Positions 10,601 to 18,060 of a stretch of 64,000 nt of DNA are shown here, one piece after another; within the stretch, counting starts at the first letter, position 1, and each line of letters starts with the position of its first letter. The notes under the pieces are model-generated. The model saw only the letters and a program-made list of their open reading frames with translations. It was not told the DNA's origin and did no database searches. The position numbers were made by a program, and so were the translations under genes. The stretch comes from Ovis canadensis (taxonomy: Eukaryota; Chordata; Mammalia; Artiodactyla; Bovidae), in NCBI RefSeq assembly GCF_042477335.2, contig NC_091255.1, positions 29,986,501 to 30,050,500 on the forward strand, read 5' to 3'.

Positions 10601-13600
10601 AAGAGAGAGAGGCAGAGAATGTGGGGAAAAAGGAGCTTGTATAATCTGCACACTGAATAATTAGACCCTAAGTAGGCTGTGTTATTAATAACTGTCTCAG
10701 AAGAATGACATTTTGTTGCTCTTTGGAATGTGCTTGAATTCTGTATCCATGTCCAACAAGGATGGTTATATGGTATTCAGATATGTAGGAAGCTATGAAT
10801 AGAGAACATGATGGCCAACTATACCAGTTCCACTTATGGACAGGTCCTATTAGTTGTTCCTTTTCATTTAACTGTTTAAAATGAATTTTAAAGCACATCA
10901 GCTCTACATGCATGTCCCCTTTTGAAATTATTAGTACATTTCAGATAAAGCTAAGGTCCTCCTTGACTCCATCCTGGTCACTTCCTGACTCCCCAGAGAT
11001 ACCCAGTGCTATGAGTTTCAACGTAAATGCTTGCAGATCTTTTTTTTTAATGTTGTTTTAAAAATACATATGATATACCCATAGGAAATGTATTGGTTTA
11101 GGAGGGTGAGAAGGATTTACACAAAAACTTCATTCTCTCAATAGCTTGCGTACTTTGAGAGATATTCATGTTGAACCACAGAGTTCTAGCCCATCGCTTT
11201 TAGAGTGCTATAGCATAATATCTGACTCTTTACTCATTTTGTTTTGATGGGCATCAGGTTATTCTCATTTTTAAAATGCTAAACAATGTCTCAGTAATCA
11301 TCCTTGTCTATGTCTTTTTGTGCATATGTGCATGTATTTCTCCAGGGTTAACTAACATCTCAAAGCAGATCTGCTAGGTGTTAGGGCTGCTGCTGCTAAG
11401 TCTTCAGTTGTGTCCAACTCTGTGCGACCCCATAGACGGCAGCCCACCAGGCTCCCCCATCCCTGGGATTCTCCAGGCAAGAACACTGGAGTGGGTTGCC
11501 ATTTCCTTCTCCAATGCATGAAAGTGAAAAATGAAAGGGAAGTTGCTCAGTCGTGTCTGACTCTTAGCGACCCCCTGGACTGCACCCTACCAGGCGCCTC
11601 CATCCATGGGATTTTCCAGGCAAGAGTACTGGAGTGGGGTGCCATTGCCTTCTCCGTGTTAGGGGAGGTGCACTTTAAATTTTGATGGATATTGCAAAAG
11701 AGGTGGTCTCAGTTTACACTTTCGGCAATAACACATAAAAGAAGCTTCTGAACATCCTCCACCAAATAGTGTATTATGAAGCTTCCATTTAGTTTTCAGT
11801 CTTCCATTTAGAACAATAATCCATAATACTTCCTCAAGACTGCACATGATATTCTTGCCACTTTATGACCTCACTTTGATTTATTGATTGATGAATTTAT
11901 TATCACTATGAATCACTGACCAATTTTTTTATATATGTGCAACAATGATATTTAAAGAGGTGATTATAAAGATGATATTAAATACAGAATCAGGCTGGAA
12001 AACTGAAAATCATTTCTTTAAGCCACTGGATCATATTATCAGCATTTCTACTGTGTCTCTATTAAGAAGGTACAATGGGAAGAGCACTGGATTAGGAGAC
12101 TGGGGATTTTGTGTTCTATTCTCAGCCCCAGATGTGATCATTAGGGCTCTCATTCTGGGCCTCAGTTTCCTCATCTGTCATTTTATAAGGATTTCAAAAC
12201 TTCCAAGGTAACCCTGATAGTCTTGGATTCGAACAAAGTTGCCAAGGGATAGCTTATTAAAAATCACATTTTATTGGGACTTCCCTGGTAGTCCAGTGGT
12301 TAAGACAGTGCTCCCAATACAGGGGGAACAGGTTTGATCCCTGGCCAGGAAACTAATATCCTACATGGTGAAAAAAAAATCAGAGTTTATTTCCTATATT
12401 CATAGAAAATAAAAGCTCCATTGCCCAGGAACACGTAAGTGATTCATTCTGAAAGCTTCAGGATGCCAGCAGATTCCAGACCTGAATTCCTTGTCCTTTT
12501 CTCCACCCTTTTACCTCAGGGGCAATGGCATCAATTTTTCACAGAAAAGCTTGCTGAGCTCATGGGATCAAATAGCTTTGACTTTTTATTACCAGGTTCC
12601 AAGTCCAGAGCTTTTCCTACCAGACCATGCCATATTATTACCCTTACTCACATCACCCCTCACCACAGCAGCCACACCTGTCTCACATAGATCCAATTTT
12701 CCACCCAAACCACCTAAATTCTCACCTCCATGAACGTATTCAAAGGACCACAGCCTCAGATAGTTCCACCAATGGGTTACCAATACCTGTAACCCAACCA
12801 TCAACGAGTTTCACCCTTAAGAGTTTAAGGTGATGCTAAAAGATCCCCAACGGGTATTTTTCTAAGTAGAACACAAACACTAGAAACCACAAAGGAAAAG
12901 ACTGGTAATTTTAAATATGTAAACATTTTAAATTTCAATGTAGCAAAAAAAGTATTTTAAAATGCCCAAAATAAATAGAAGATATACTTGTATTGTAATT
13001 CAAAACAAAAATGGCTAATTTCCTTAATGTATTGGATTGGCCAAAATGTTTTGCCAGCATCTTACCAAAGAACCCAAAAGAAACTTTTGGCCAATCAAAT
13101 ACAAAGACCTTAAATAAATCAATAAGAAAAAGGCAAATAACCAAATAGAAACATGGGTAGAGTACATTAACAGGCATTTCATAGGAAAGAGACATGAAAA
13201 GCTAATGCATTTATGAAAAAGTGAACACCCTCATTTTTAATTTAGAATATGAAAGTAAAATTTCAGATCAGACTGGCAGATTCTTAGATTTTGAGGAAGC
13301 TCAGGCTCATGACACTATGGGGAATAGGTACCCTCCTGCGCTGTTGTGGGGTCATAAATAGGGCAGTTCGGCAATGTCAAGCAAATGTTAAAATATGCAT
13401 ACTCTTCAGGTCTTCCCTGGTGGTCGAGCAGTTGAGAATCCACCTCCCAATGTAGGGGACTCAGGTTTGATTCCTAATCAGGGAACTAAGATCTCATATG
13501 CCATGGGGAAACTAAGCCCATGCGCTGGCAGCTACTGAGCCCAAACTCTAGAGTTCAGGCACTGCATGAAAGCCCATGCGCTGCGACCAAGACCCAGTGC

Positions 13601-15214
13601 AGCCAATATATTTATACACACACACACATACTCTTTAGACAGAAGTTTCATCTACTACTTAGTGTAGTACAGACCACACAGACTGATTAGCCGTCTCTTT
13701 CCCCTTACTCACAAGTGACATTCAGCACCACTGAGATGGACACCGACTGATTCCTCTGCAACTTGCAGGTAAACGTGATGCCGTTGTCATCTTCTCTGAT
13801 GCCCGAGACACAGACGGAGCTGGAGTTGATTCTGTTTCCAGACTTCAAATCCACTCTCCCATCTTCGCGGTACCAGAGAAGTTCTTCATCTCGAGTGTGG
13901 TTTTCCACAGCACATTTCAGAGATTCTTGGAGGCCAGGCTCAGTGTCCAGAATATAGTTTTCAGTTTTACCATTCACACTTAAAACAGAACCTGGGCGTG
14001 CAGGAAGAGACTGTTAAGGCAGAGTGAACAGTCTAAATGGCCATCAGCAGAGAACTGGCTAAATAAATTCTGTTCCATCGGTACAATGAAATGCTCTGCA
14101 ACAATTAAAAGTAGCCATATTGATCTGTGTGATTTTACAAGGGAAAAGATTGATAATGAACTATTAATTTAAAAAAATAAAAGGTTGAAATGATGGTTAC
14201 CAAATGTTGCTGCACATGGGAATCATCTGCCTAGCTCCCACCCCTAGACATTCTGATTAATTAATATTAGTGTAACCTGGGCACTGGGTGCGGGTTTAAA
14301 AAGTCTCCAGGTGACTCTAATACGCAGTGAAGTTTGAGACCCACTGGGTTAGAAAACAATATGTATGGAATTGTCCTATTTATACACGCACACACACACA
14401 CTCTCTCTCTCTTTCGTATATATATAAAACCTGGAAGGATACACATCAAAACATTGAGTAGTTATCTCTTAATGACGGGATTTTATTTTTCTTTATTCTT
14501 TTCTATATTTCCTAACTTATGTTACAATAACTGCTAATTACTTTTTAACTCAGAAAGGAAAAGGTTTCTTTCAGGATGGGGTGGGGAACAAATGCAGAAA
14601 AGATTTTCACGTAAGTGGTATGCTCAAATAAACAGCAGAGGTTTATTTTAAATAAGATTAGTGAAAGAAAGTGAAAGTCACTCAATCATGTCCTACTCTT
14701 TGCGACCCCATGGAGTTTACAGTCCATGGGTTTCTCCAGACCAGAATACTGGAGTGGGTAGCTGTCCCCTTCTCCAGGGGATCTTCCCAACCCAGGGATC
14801 GAATCCAGGTCTCCCACTTTGCAGGCTGATTCTTACCAGCTGAGCCACCTGGGAAGCCCAAATATGATTAGTAATGAAATACACTAAAATGTGGGAAAAT
14901 TCTGGCTGTGGCTCTGAAGAGAAGAAAATATTTCACCCAGTCTTCTACTGTTAGAACCACGAAAACAGTTTTCCATTTAATTTTTTACTGTTTTATCTGA
15001 CTTCTCTACTCTGAACCATACCATCTGTATAATCCTTCCAGTTTGGAGTTTCTCTTTTCCCAATTCCCTTGATCATTTTATAATCTGAAATTTTCTTTAT
15101 TTAAGTAGAGGCCCCAAAGAATATTAACTTACTTGTCATCACATGTGGCAGAAATAGAATCATTAAGAGAAGAAATCTGCATCTTTGTATTAGGCCGCTG
15201 GTCTTCTGTGCCAT
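1565..15214 (-). CDS. TMIGD1: TMIGD1, two-Ig-domain single-pass membrane protein, five coding exons
   Basis: Joining 15214-15133, 13991-13713, 7691-7416, 2625-2522 and 1609-1565 gives 786 nt: 261 codons plus TAA, with every junction in frame and GT-AG. The human protein, as I recall it, is 262 residues; the cow-type copy is one shorter in the second Ig domain. Residues 1 to about 27 are a signal peptide with a hydrophobic core ([10 protein letters not shown]). Ig1 spans about 30-120 with C54, W67 and C103 and a DNG-x-T-F-T-C strand-F motif. Ig2 spans about 122-212 with C143, W155 and C194 and DNGTYSC. N-glycosylation sequons include N58, N83, N108, N118 and N189. A transmembrane helix covers about 220-240, followed by the basic stop-transfer RRKK and a 17-residue tail ending T-A-L, a class I PDZ ligand. 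The family is an epithelial adhesion protein of kidney and intestinal brush border. No frameshift or premature stop is seen, so the gene looks intact. Confidence 0.96.
1610..2357. other. TMIGD1 last intron, single-copy part
   Basis: No clear repeat over most of this intron. It holds the second copy (1704-1746) of the 43-base duplicated segment. Open frames here lack codon or splice support. Confidence 0.5.
2358..2500 (+). mobile_element. Bov-A SINE fragment next to exon 4
   Basis: Shows the GGAGAAG..ATGGCAACCCACTCCA core, TTGCCTGGAGAATCCCA and GGGGTCGCAAAGAG typical of Bov-A. It lacks the tRNA-derived head and ends about 20 bases from the donor of the transmembrane exon. Confidence 0.85.
2522..2625 (-). 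CDS. TMIGD1: TMIGD1 exon encoding the transmembrane helix
   Basis: 104 nt between acceptor CCAACAG|ATAAAG and donor AAG|GTATCT. It encodes a short juxtamembrane linker, the helix [19 protein letters not shown] and the cytoplasmic anchor RRKKIMK (residues 213-247). The match to the human segment is nearly complete. The exon sits between a Bov-A SINE fragment on its donor side and about 75 bases of unique intron on its acceptor side, followed by a MIR. Confidence 0.95.
2700..2870 (+). mobile_element. MIR SINE
   Basis: Old MIR pattern: ACAGGTGAGGAACC, then GAGAGATTAGAACGCTTGTC, CAAGGCCACAGAATTAGTAA and AGCAGAGACAGGTTTTGAA. It lies in the TMIGD1 intron between the Ig2 and transmembrane exons. 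Confidence 0.75.
2871..3287. other. Single-copy intron segment
   Basis: No repeat recognised. Contains a short (GA)n run near 3064-3073. A 110-codon minus-strand open frame here (3276-2944) has no domain or splice support. Confidence 0.4.
3288..3505 (+). mobile_element. Bov-tA SINE
   Basis: tRNA-Glu-like head GGGCTTCCTGGGTGGTGCAG (from 3288), followed by GTGGGTTCAATCCCTGGATC (box B) and the Bov-A body ending at GACATGACTGAG. Confidence 0.9.
3780..3953 (-). mobile_element. Bov-tA SINE with internal deletion
   Basis: Reverse-oriented Bov-tA. The body jumps from GGCAAGAATAC directly to CCAGGGATTAAACCC, so about 45 bases of the usual central part are missing. It ends with the reversed tRNA head TGCCACCTGGGAAGCC. 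Confidence 0.85.
3954..4684. other. AT-rich intron with a possible MIR relic
   Basis: Mostly single-copy. Around 4335-4400 the order GCTAAATGATGACTATGCGC, TAGGTGCTGTTCTTAGCCCT looks like a degenerate MIR core in plus orientation. Confidence 0.35.
4685..4830 (-). mobile_element. CHR-family SINE
   Basis: Begins with a (TTGA)n/T-rich tail, then TTTTTGGCCACAAGGCACAT, GGGATCTCAGTTCCCCAACC and the reversed head ACTGGACCACCAGGGAAGTCC. Confidence 0.85.
4831..6440. other. Repeat-free block inside TMIGD1 intron 3
   Basis: About 1.6 kb without any recognisable transposon in a gene otherwise packed with them. It includes a relatively GC- and CpG-rich stretch at 5440-5640 and an AT-rich, low-divergence-looking stretch at 5700-5900. 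Candidate regulatory sequence. No exon signals match TMIGD1. Confidence 0.4.
6449..6648 (-). mobile_element. Bov-tA SINE
   Basis: Complete reverse-oriented element from GGCTCAGTCATGTCCAGCTC to the reversed head CTGAGCCACGAGGGGAGCCC. Confidence 0.9.
6938..7140 (+). mobile_element. Bov-tA SINE nested in L1
   Basis: Head GGGGTCCCCAACTGGCACAG (diverged box A), box B missing its usual GGTTCGA, then the Bov-A body ATGGCAACCCACTTCAGTAT to GTCAGACAGGACTAAG. Confidence 0.85.
7190..7312. repeat. AT-rich low-complexity tract
   Basis: Runs of TATATA and repeated AATAATAAAG units within the L1 3' portion. Probably a microsatellite expansion of the L1 A-rich region. Confidence 0.8.
7416..7691 (-). CDS. 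TMIGD1: TMIGD1 exon encoding Ig domain 2
   Basis: 276 nt between acceptor CTTGCAG|TTCC and donor AAAG|GTAACT. It encodes residues 121-212 plus the first base of D213. Features are PPLLSGNDF at the domain start, C143, the MMWYRN core tryptophan and the DNGTYSC motif. The acceptor has a modest pyrimidine tract. The donor is followed after only about 11 bases by the A-rich end of an antisense L1. The C'-D region has one residue fewer than I recall for human. Confidence 0.95.
7765..7849 (+). mobile_element. MIR SINE fragment
   Basis: MIR core ACATTTATTGAGCACCTACT, GTATGCCAAGCACTGGGCTA just upstream (intron side) of the Ig2 exon acceptor. It is truncated where a CHR SINE inserted at 7861. Confidence 0.75.
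7862..7983 (-). mobile_element. CHR-family SINE with 12-bp target-site duplication
   Basis: Reversed CHR element (TTTTTTGGCCGTACCA.. to ACTGGACAGTCAGGGAAGTT). It is flanked by exact direct repeats CATACATCCATT at 7850-7861 and 7984-7995, fixing both boundaries. Confidence 0.92.
8175..8350 (-). mobile_element. MIR SINE
   Basis: Reverse MIR: TTACTGTGACCTAGAGAAAG, CTGCTTAACTG.., TTTTCTCATCTAAAAAGTGG and GTCGCTGTGAAGATGAAAGG. Confidence 0.75.
8609..8730 (-). mobile_element. CHR-family SINE, truncated
   Basis: T-rich start, TTTATTGAATCAGTTACAAT, GGCCATAAGGCATGTAGGAT and CCCCAACCAGGG, then an abrupt end in GAGTTCCCTGTG. The reversed tRNA head is mostly missing. Confidence 0.75.
8735..9415 (-). 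mobile_element. L1, inverted 5' portion
   Basis: Antisense L1 sequence including GGTAGCTCTATTTTCAGTTT, GTGACTGTATCAATTTACAT, TTTGATGATGGCCATTCTGA and GGAGACTAATCCTTTGTCAG. It abuts a sense-oriented L1 3' UTR at 9430, the arrangement left by twin priming. Confidence 0.8.
9510..9790 (-). mobile_element. Bov-A2 dimeric SINE nested in L1
   Basis: (CTG)n start, first monomer with GACCCCATAGACGGCAGCCC, linker AGTGAATAGTGAAAGCGAAG, and second monomer ending GGGGTGCCATTGCCTTCTCC. Confidence 0.92.
9919..10505 (-). mobile_element. BovB LINE 3' end nested in L1
   Basis: The reverse strand holds a 167-codon open frame (10428-9925) of the BovB C-terminal reverse-transcriptase region with the typical [16 protein letters not shown] and [12 protein letters not shown] segments. 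The element is 5'-truncated before the catalytic YADD motif, so it is a dead fragment. Confidence 0.92.
10586..11189. other. Single-copy intron 2 segment
   Basis: No recognisable repeat apart from a T-rich run at 11041-11048. Open frames are short and unsupported. Confidence 0.4.
11190..11820 (-). mobile_element. Old L1 fragment split by Bov-A2
   Basis: Antisense L1: GTCTATGTCTTTTTGTGCAT before the SINE. After it come AAATTTTGATGGATATTGCA, CAGTTTACACTTTCGGCAA and CATCCTCCACCAAATAGTGT. Confidence 0.65.
11386..11655 (-). mobile_element. Bov-A2 dimeric SINE with target-site duplication
   Basis: Dimer from (GCT)n to GGTGCCATTGCCTTCTCC, flanked by exact GTGTTAGG at 11378-11385 and 11656-11663. 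It interrupts an antisense L1. Confidence 0.92.
12070..12215 (-). mobile_element. MIR SINE
   Basis: Reverse MIR with AGAGCACTGGATTAGGAGAC, TGGGCCTCAGTTTCCTCATC and TGTCATTTTATAAGGATTT. Confidence 0.7.
12276..12380 (+). mobile_element. CHR-family SINE
   Basis: GGGACTTCCCTGGTAGTCCA box A head at 12279, box B GGTTTGATCCCTGGCC and an A9 tail. Confidence 0.88.
12381..13029. other. Single-copy intron 2 segment
   Basis: No repeat recognised. Overlapping open frames on both strands at 12439-12833 are pyrimidine/purine-biased and resemble no protein. Confidence 0.4.
13030..13101. mobile_element. Mariner-type MITE
   Basis: Terminal inverted repeats TATTGGATTGGCCAAAA (13030-13046) and TTTTGGCCAATCAAATA (13085-13101), bounded by TA as for Tc1/mariner. 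It is only about 72 bases long, so nonautonomous. It matches the short mariner derivative common in cattle. Confidence 0.85.
13412..13625 (+). mobile_element. CHR-1-like SINE with (AC)n tail
   Basis: Head TCTTCCCTGGTGGTCGAGCA, box B CAGGTTTGATTCCTAATC, a long body with CCATGCGCTG repeats and GACCCAGTGCAGCCAATA, and an (AC)n end at 13616-13628. It lies 90 bases from the Ig1 exon donor. Confidence 0.8.
13713..13991 (-). CDS. TMIGD1: TMIGD1 exon encoding Ig domain 1
   Basis: 279 nt between acceptor CCCAG|GTTCTG and donor ACTT|GTGAGT. It completes the serine codon split from the signal-peptide exon and encodes residues 28-120 plus one base of F121. Cysteines 54 and 103 and tryptophan 67 mark the Ig fold. 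An extra cysteine, C88, sits in the C-E region as in the human protein. Sequons at N58, N83, N108 and N118 suggest heavy glycosylation. A CHR SINE ends about 90 bases beyond the donor. Confidence 0.95.
14191..14346 (+). mobile_element. MER5A hAT MITE
   Basis: Body GGGAATCATCTGCCTAGCTC, CCACCCCTAGACATTCTGAT and TCTCCAGGTGACTCTAATAC, ending GTTTGAGACCCACTG. It is flanked by decayed 8-bp duplications GGTTGAAA (14183-14190) and GGTTAGAA (14347-14354), the length expected for hAT. Confidence 0.85.
14390..14427. repeat. Compound microsatellite (CA)n(CT)n(TA)n
   Basis: ACACACACACACA, then CTCTCTCTCTCT, then GTATATATATA in direct succession inside the old L1. Confidence 0.9.
14662..14859 (-). mobile_element. 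Bov-tA SINE with target-site duplication
   Basis: Reverse Bov-tA ending in GAGCCACCTGGGAAGCCC. It is flanked by AAATAAGATTAG (14650-14661) and AAATATGATTAG (14860-14871). Confidence 0.92.
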
Positions 15215-15236
15215 CTTTAATGAATTTACGTCTGAT
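15133..15236 (-). CDS. TMIGD1: TMIGD1 first coding exon (signal peptide) with short 5' UTR
   Basis: The start codon is at 15214-15212 in a favourable context (A at -3, G at +4). Coding sequence runs to 15133 (82 nt, 27 codons plus one base) and ends at the donor A|GTAAGT. The encoded [20 protein letters not shown] and following residues form a signal peptide aligning residue for residue in length with human TMIGD1. A pyrimidine-rich acceptor ending GGCAG lies at 15241-15237. The exon therefore probably begins at 15236 with 22 bases of 5' UTR, and the true transcription start is in an upstream exon. No in-frame upstream ATG occurs in the exon. Confidence 0.93.
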
Positions 15237-15255
15237 CTGCCAGGGGAAAAATGGA
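15237..15255 (-). promoter_or_regulatory. Splice acceptor upstream of the TMIGD1 start codon
   Basis: The minus strand reads a pyrimidine run followed by CCCCTGGCAG immediately before ATCAGACG, 22 bases upstream of the ATG. This indicates that the annotated start exon is internal and that a 5' noncoding exon is spliced to it. Confidence 0.6.
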
Positions 15256-15524
15256 GCAGTTGGTTCTGCACTTTGGTCTACACTGAGCTTATGAACCTTC
15301 CTCTTGTCTATTATATATTTAAAATAAAAAGTCCCAGATGAGTCATTCCAGTTATAACGGTACTATTTCTAGTTTTTAATTAAACAATCCTGTTCTGACT
15401 ACCAAGTTCAAAGTACTTCTAGTATTCAGGGTTTTTTTTTAAGACAGCAAGAAAAAGGAAATAGGCTATGGGATAGAGGGCAGCTACAGAGCAAGCCCAG
15501 AGGAAGGTAAAACTAGAATGTCTT

Positions 15525-15795
15525 TTAAAAAAAATTATTTATTTTTTTTATTGAAGGATAATTGCTTTACAGAATTTTGTTGTTTTCTGTCAAACCTCAA
15601 CATGAATCAGCCATAGGTATACATATATCCCCTCCCTTTTGAATCTCCCTCCCATCTGCCTCCTCATCCCATCCCTTTAGATTGATATGGAGCCCCTGTT
15701 TGAGTTTCCTGAGCCATACAGCAAACTCCCGTTGACTATCTATTTTACACATGGTAACATAAGTTTCCATGTTATTCATTCCATACATCTCACCC
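15525..15795 (-). mobile_element. L1 3' tail, antisense
   Basis: Starts with a T-rich run and TTGAAGGATAATTGCTTTAC. It then carries AACATGAATCAGCCATAGGT, CCCCTCCCTTTTGAATCTCC and TTTCCTGAGCCATACAGCAA. Confidence 0.85.
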
Positions 15796-16229
15796 TCTCC
15801 TGTTAGAATATCATTTTAACACAAGGCGAAGTGAAATTTACTTTCTTCTCAGATAGGATCTACTGCACAAAGTAATTCTGATCTTGAAAGGCTTTCTTGA
15901 CTCATTCTTGGTAAAGCTGCTCTCTGCTAATAGTGGGTTTTTGAGACTTTTCAGATCCCGTAGATTCAAATGGTTTGTGCCTTAGGAAAGACTAAATTCC
16001 GACACAACTTCTAGTCTTAAACCACGTTCATCTGTTTTCCTGCTTCCTTCCATTCTGCCTTCCCACTCCTCCCTCTTGACCCAGTATAGGCTCAAAATAA
16101 TGAGTAACGGAGTTCTCTTTTCTCCTTTCTGTGTTTTTGCTGCTGTCATCCCTCGCCTAAAGATACTCTCTGCTTCCATCTGGGAGAAACATGTATTTAT
16201 TACTTCCTTCCAAGAGGACCACTAAAAAT
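15796..16229. other. Single-copy segment upstream of the TMIGD1 coding start
   Basis: No repeat or conserved exon recognised. It lies in the presumed 5' UTR intron. Confidence 0.35.
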
Positions 16230-16470
16230 ACAGTAGCAACACACATGGAATGTTTTCTAAGCAACAGACATTGTGCTAAACACTTTACATACATTTATTT
16301 CAGTATTTCAGTCTCAGTTAAGCCCCTAACAACCTTTTTGAGGTCATTTCTAAAGGTCTGGAGAGATCGTATAACTTGACATTTGGTAAAATTATATCAT
16401 CTGGAAATATTAGGGTGAGGATTCCAACCAAGGACTCCTAAGGCAATGTTCTTAACCACTCTGCTGCCAA
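16230..16470 (+). mobile_element. MIR SINE
   Basis: Degenerate MIR: CAACAGACATTGTGCTAAAC, ACTTTACATACATTTATTTC, and a 3' half ending GTTCTTAACCACTCTGCTGCC. Confidence 0.65.
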
Positions 16471-16504
16471 TGTGAATATTTTCTTCCTTTAAGGCAGAGG
16501 AGAG

Positions 16505-16785
16505 GGTGAGACAAATTGAGAGAGTAGCACTGAAACATGTACATTGCCATATGTAAAATAGACAGCTAGTGGGAAGTTGTTGTGTAACACAGGGAGCTCA
16601 ACCCAATGCTCTGTGATAAGCTACAGGGGTGGGATGGAGTGAGGAGTGGGAGGGAGGTTCTGAAGGGAGGGGACATGTGTATACTGATGGCTGATTCATG
16701 CTGTTGTATGGCAGAAACCAACACAACATTTTAAAGCAATTATCCTCAAATTAAAAAAAATTTTTTTTTTTTTTTTAAATCAAAG
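16505..16785 (+). mobile_element. L1 3' tail
   Basis: AGTAGCACTGAAACATGTAC, GGGAGCTCAACCCAATGCTC, GGGAGGGAGGTTCTGAAGGG and GCAGAAACCAACACAACATT, then an A/T-rich tail. Confidence 0.88.
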
Positions 16786-16794
16786 GAATTGCTG

Positions 16795-16935
16795 TCGGGT
16801 TTTCCCTGGCTGTCCAGTGGTTAAGACTCTGTGCTTCCAATGCGGTGGGGGGTGGGGGTGGGGCCCACAGGTTAAATTCCTGGTTGGGGAGCTATGATCC
16901 CACATGCTGTGTGGCCAAAAAATGTAAATAAAAAA
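16795..16935 (+). mobile_element. CHR-family SINE
   Basis: TTTTCCCTGGCTGTCCAGTG head, a G-rich expansion (GGTGGGGGGTGGGGGTGGGG) before box B, and an A-rich tail after GTGTGGCC. Confidence 0.85.
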
Positions 16936-17489
16936 AGGCCACTGTTAATCCTTTCTGGTCCCTAGCCACTCCATGGGCCTTACCAACTTAGAGTTTTGTT
17001 CTCTTTACACAAATATTAACCTTCAAGAGCAGGAACGTACCTATGACACTTGGGGGCTGGTTCTGCTCCTCCCCATCCCAGGCTTGTCCTGACAGAAGCA
17101 AGTTTCATTCCTGCCAGGTTCAAGCTGGCAAGCTTGCATCAATCTTTCAGTAAGATGATATTAGAACTAATATTGATTCTTTTGTCATTTAAAATTTTTT
17201 CCAGTAAGATTTCTATCACGGCACTCTTAACAGTGATGATCTCAGAATCTGGTCATTAATAGAGTTTTCTCAAGCACTATCCACTATAGGTACTTAATAA
17301 AAACTGAGAGTGTGGGCTTCTGGGAAGACCTCACCCTACCCTTTTAAGGAAGAAGACTGCTGTCTCCCTCTCCCTCCTGCCCCATTAAGATAGCAGCTTT
17401 TCAAAATGAAGTTTCCCCACTTGACTTGTTTTTTATTTTAATTTTCATGACACTCTACTTTCTATACAAGGCAAAGTCTTACCACTTAC
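16936..17489. other. Single-copy segment, presumed TMIGD1 leader intron
   Basis: No transposon recognised. Several short open frames without support. Confidence 0.3.
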
Positions 17490-17657
17490 CTGCTGAGCTC
17501 TGAAAAACTGACTTCCGTGGCCAGTCGTTCCGCCATCTGGGAACCCTGACCTCTTTTCCTGTGCCATGTTTATAATACTTGAATTCAAATACTTTATGGC
17601 AGTAGGGTCCAGTAAGTCAGATACATTGGGTTCAAAGTCTGTTTCTCTCTGTGGGTT
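17490..17657 (-). other. Candidate 5' noncoding exon, possibly of TMIGD1
   Basis: On the minus strand a pyrimidine-rich tract ends in CTCTAAG at 17658 and a strong donor CAGCAG|GTAAGTG lies at 17490/17489, enclosing 168 bases. The interval sits in the longest minus-strand open frame of the area (17687-17445), which resembles no protein I recognise. Placement 2.3 kb upstream of the coding start and strand are compatible with a TMIGD1 leader exon. No transcript evidence is available. Confidence 0.25.
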
Positions 17658-17966
17658 CTTAGAGAAGACAGTAATTGGGAAAGGCATCTTTTTGAGATCT
17701 AAGTTCTTCTGTGTACTTACATTACTGGGTGGGGCCAGATACTACTAACAGGGATGTAATTGTTCCAAGAAAGCCTGACCTTGTGCAAAAATGTGTAGCA
17801 CATCTCATTGATGCTGTCATTCTCAAAGTTAGGTGACTGTACTTGGTAATCTGACAACTTCAGAAATGTAATGGAGCAAGTCCAAAGGGAGGTTTCATTT
17901 TCATGGTAGCTAAAACATTTGAAGATCCCATACATATTTTTCCACACATGGAAAAATATTACTTAC

Positions 17967-18060
17967 CATTGGCAATGTAAGTACAAGCCATACTGAGGCA
18001 GCTATGGCCAGGAAAGTCTTATCCCTCTGAGGCTCTCAACTGACTGGGAATCCTTGCTTT
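17967..18060 (-). promoter_or_regulatory. Candidate TMIGD1 first exon and promoter region
   Basis: A strong donor CCAATG|GTAAGTAAT is at 17967/17966 on the minus strand. Upstream (higher coordinates) are an AT-rich element near 18095-18112 and two GATA-type motifs (GGGATAAGA near 18020, TTATCTTC near 18085). GATA factors act in intestinal epithelium, where TMIGD1 is expressed. From here to the poly(A) candidate is about 17 kb, close to the span I recall for the human gene. The start site is a guess. Confidence 0.25.

Larger units (their letters stand above)
14025..14570 (+). mobile_element. Old L1 3' end interrupted by MER5A
   Basis: L1 pieces AACTGGCTAAATAAATTCTG..GTACAATGAAATGCTCTGCA on the left. 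On the right are CTGGAAGGATACACATCAAA and ATTTCCTAACTTATGTTACA ending in an A-rich tail. The MER5A at 14191-14346 separates them. Confidence 0.7.

Noticed and set aside
12439-12833. Overlapping frames on both strands as a gene
   Set aside because: Composition bias explains them; no conserved motif, no splice signals consistent with TMIGD1.
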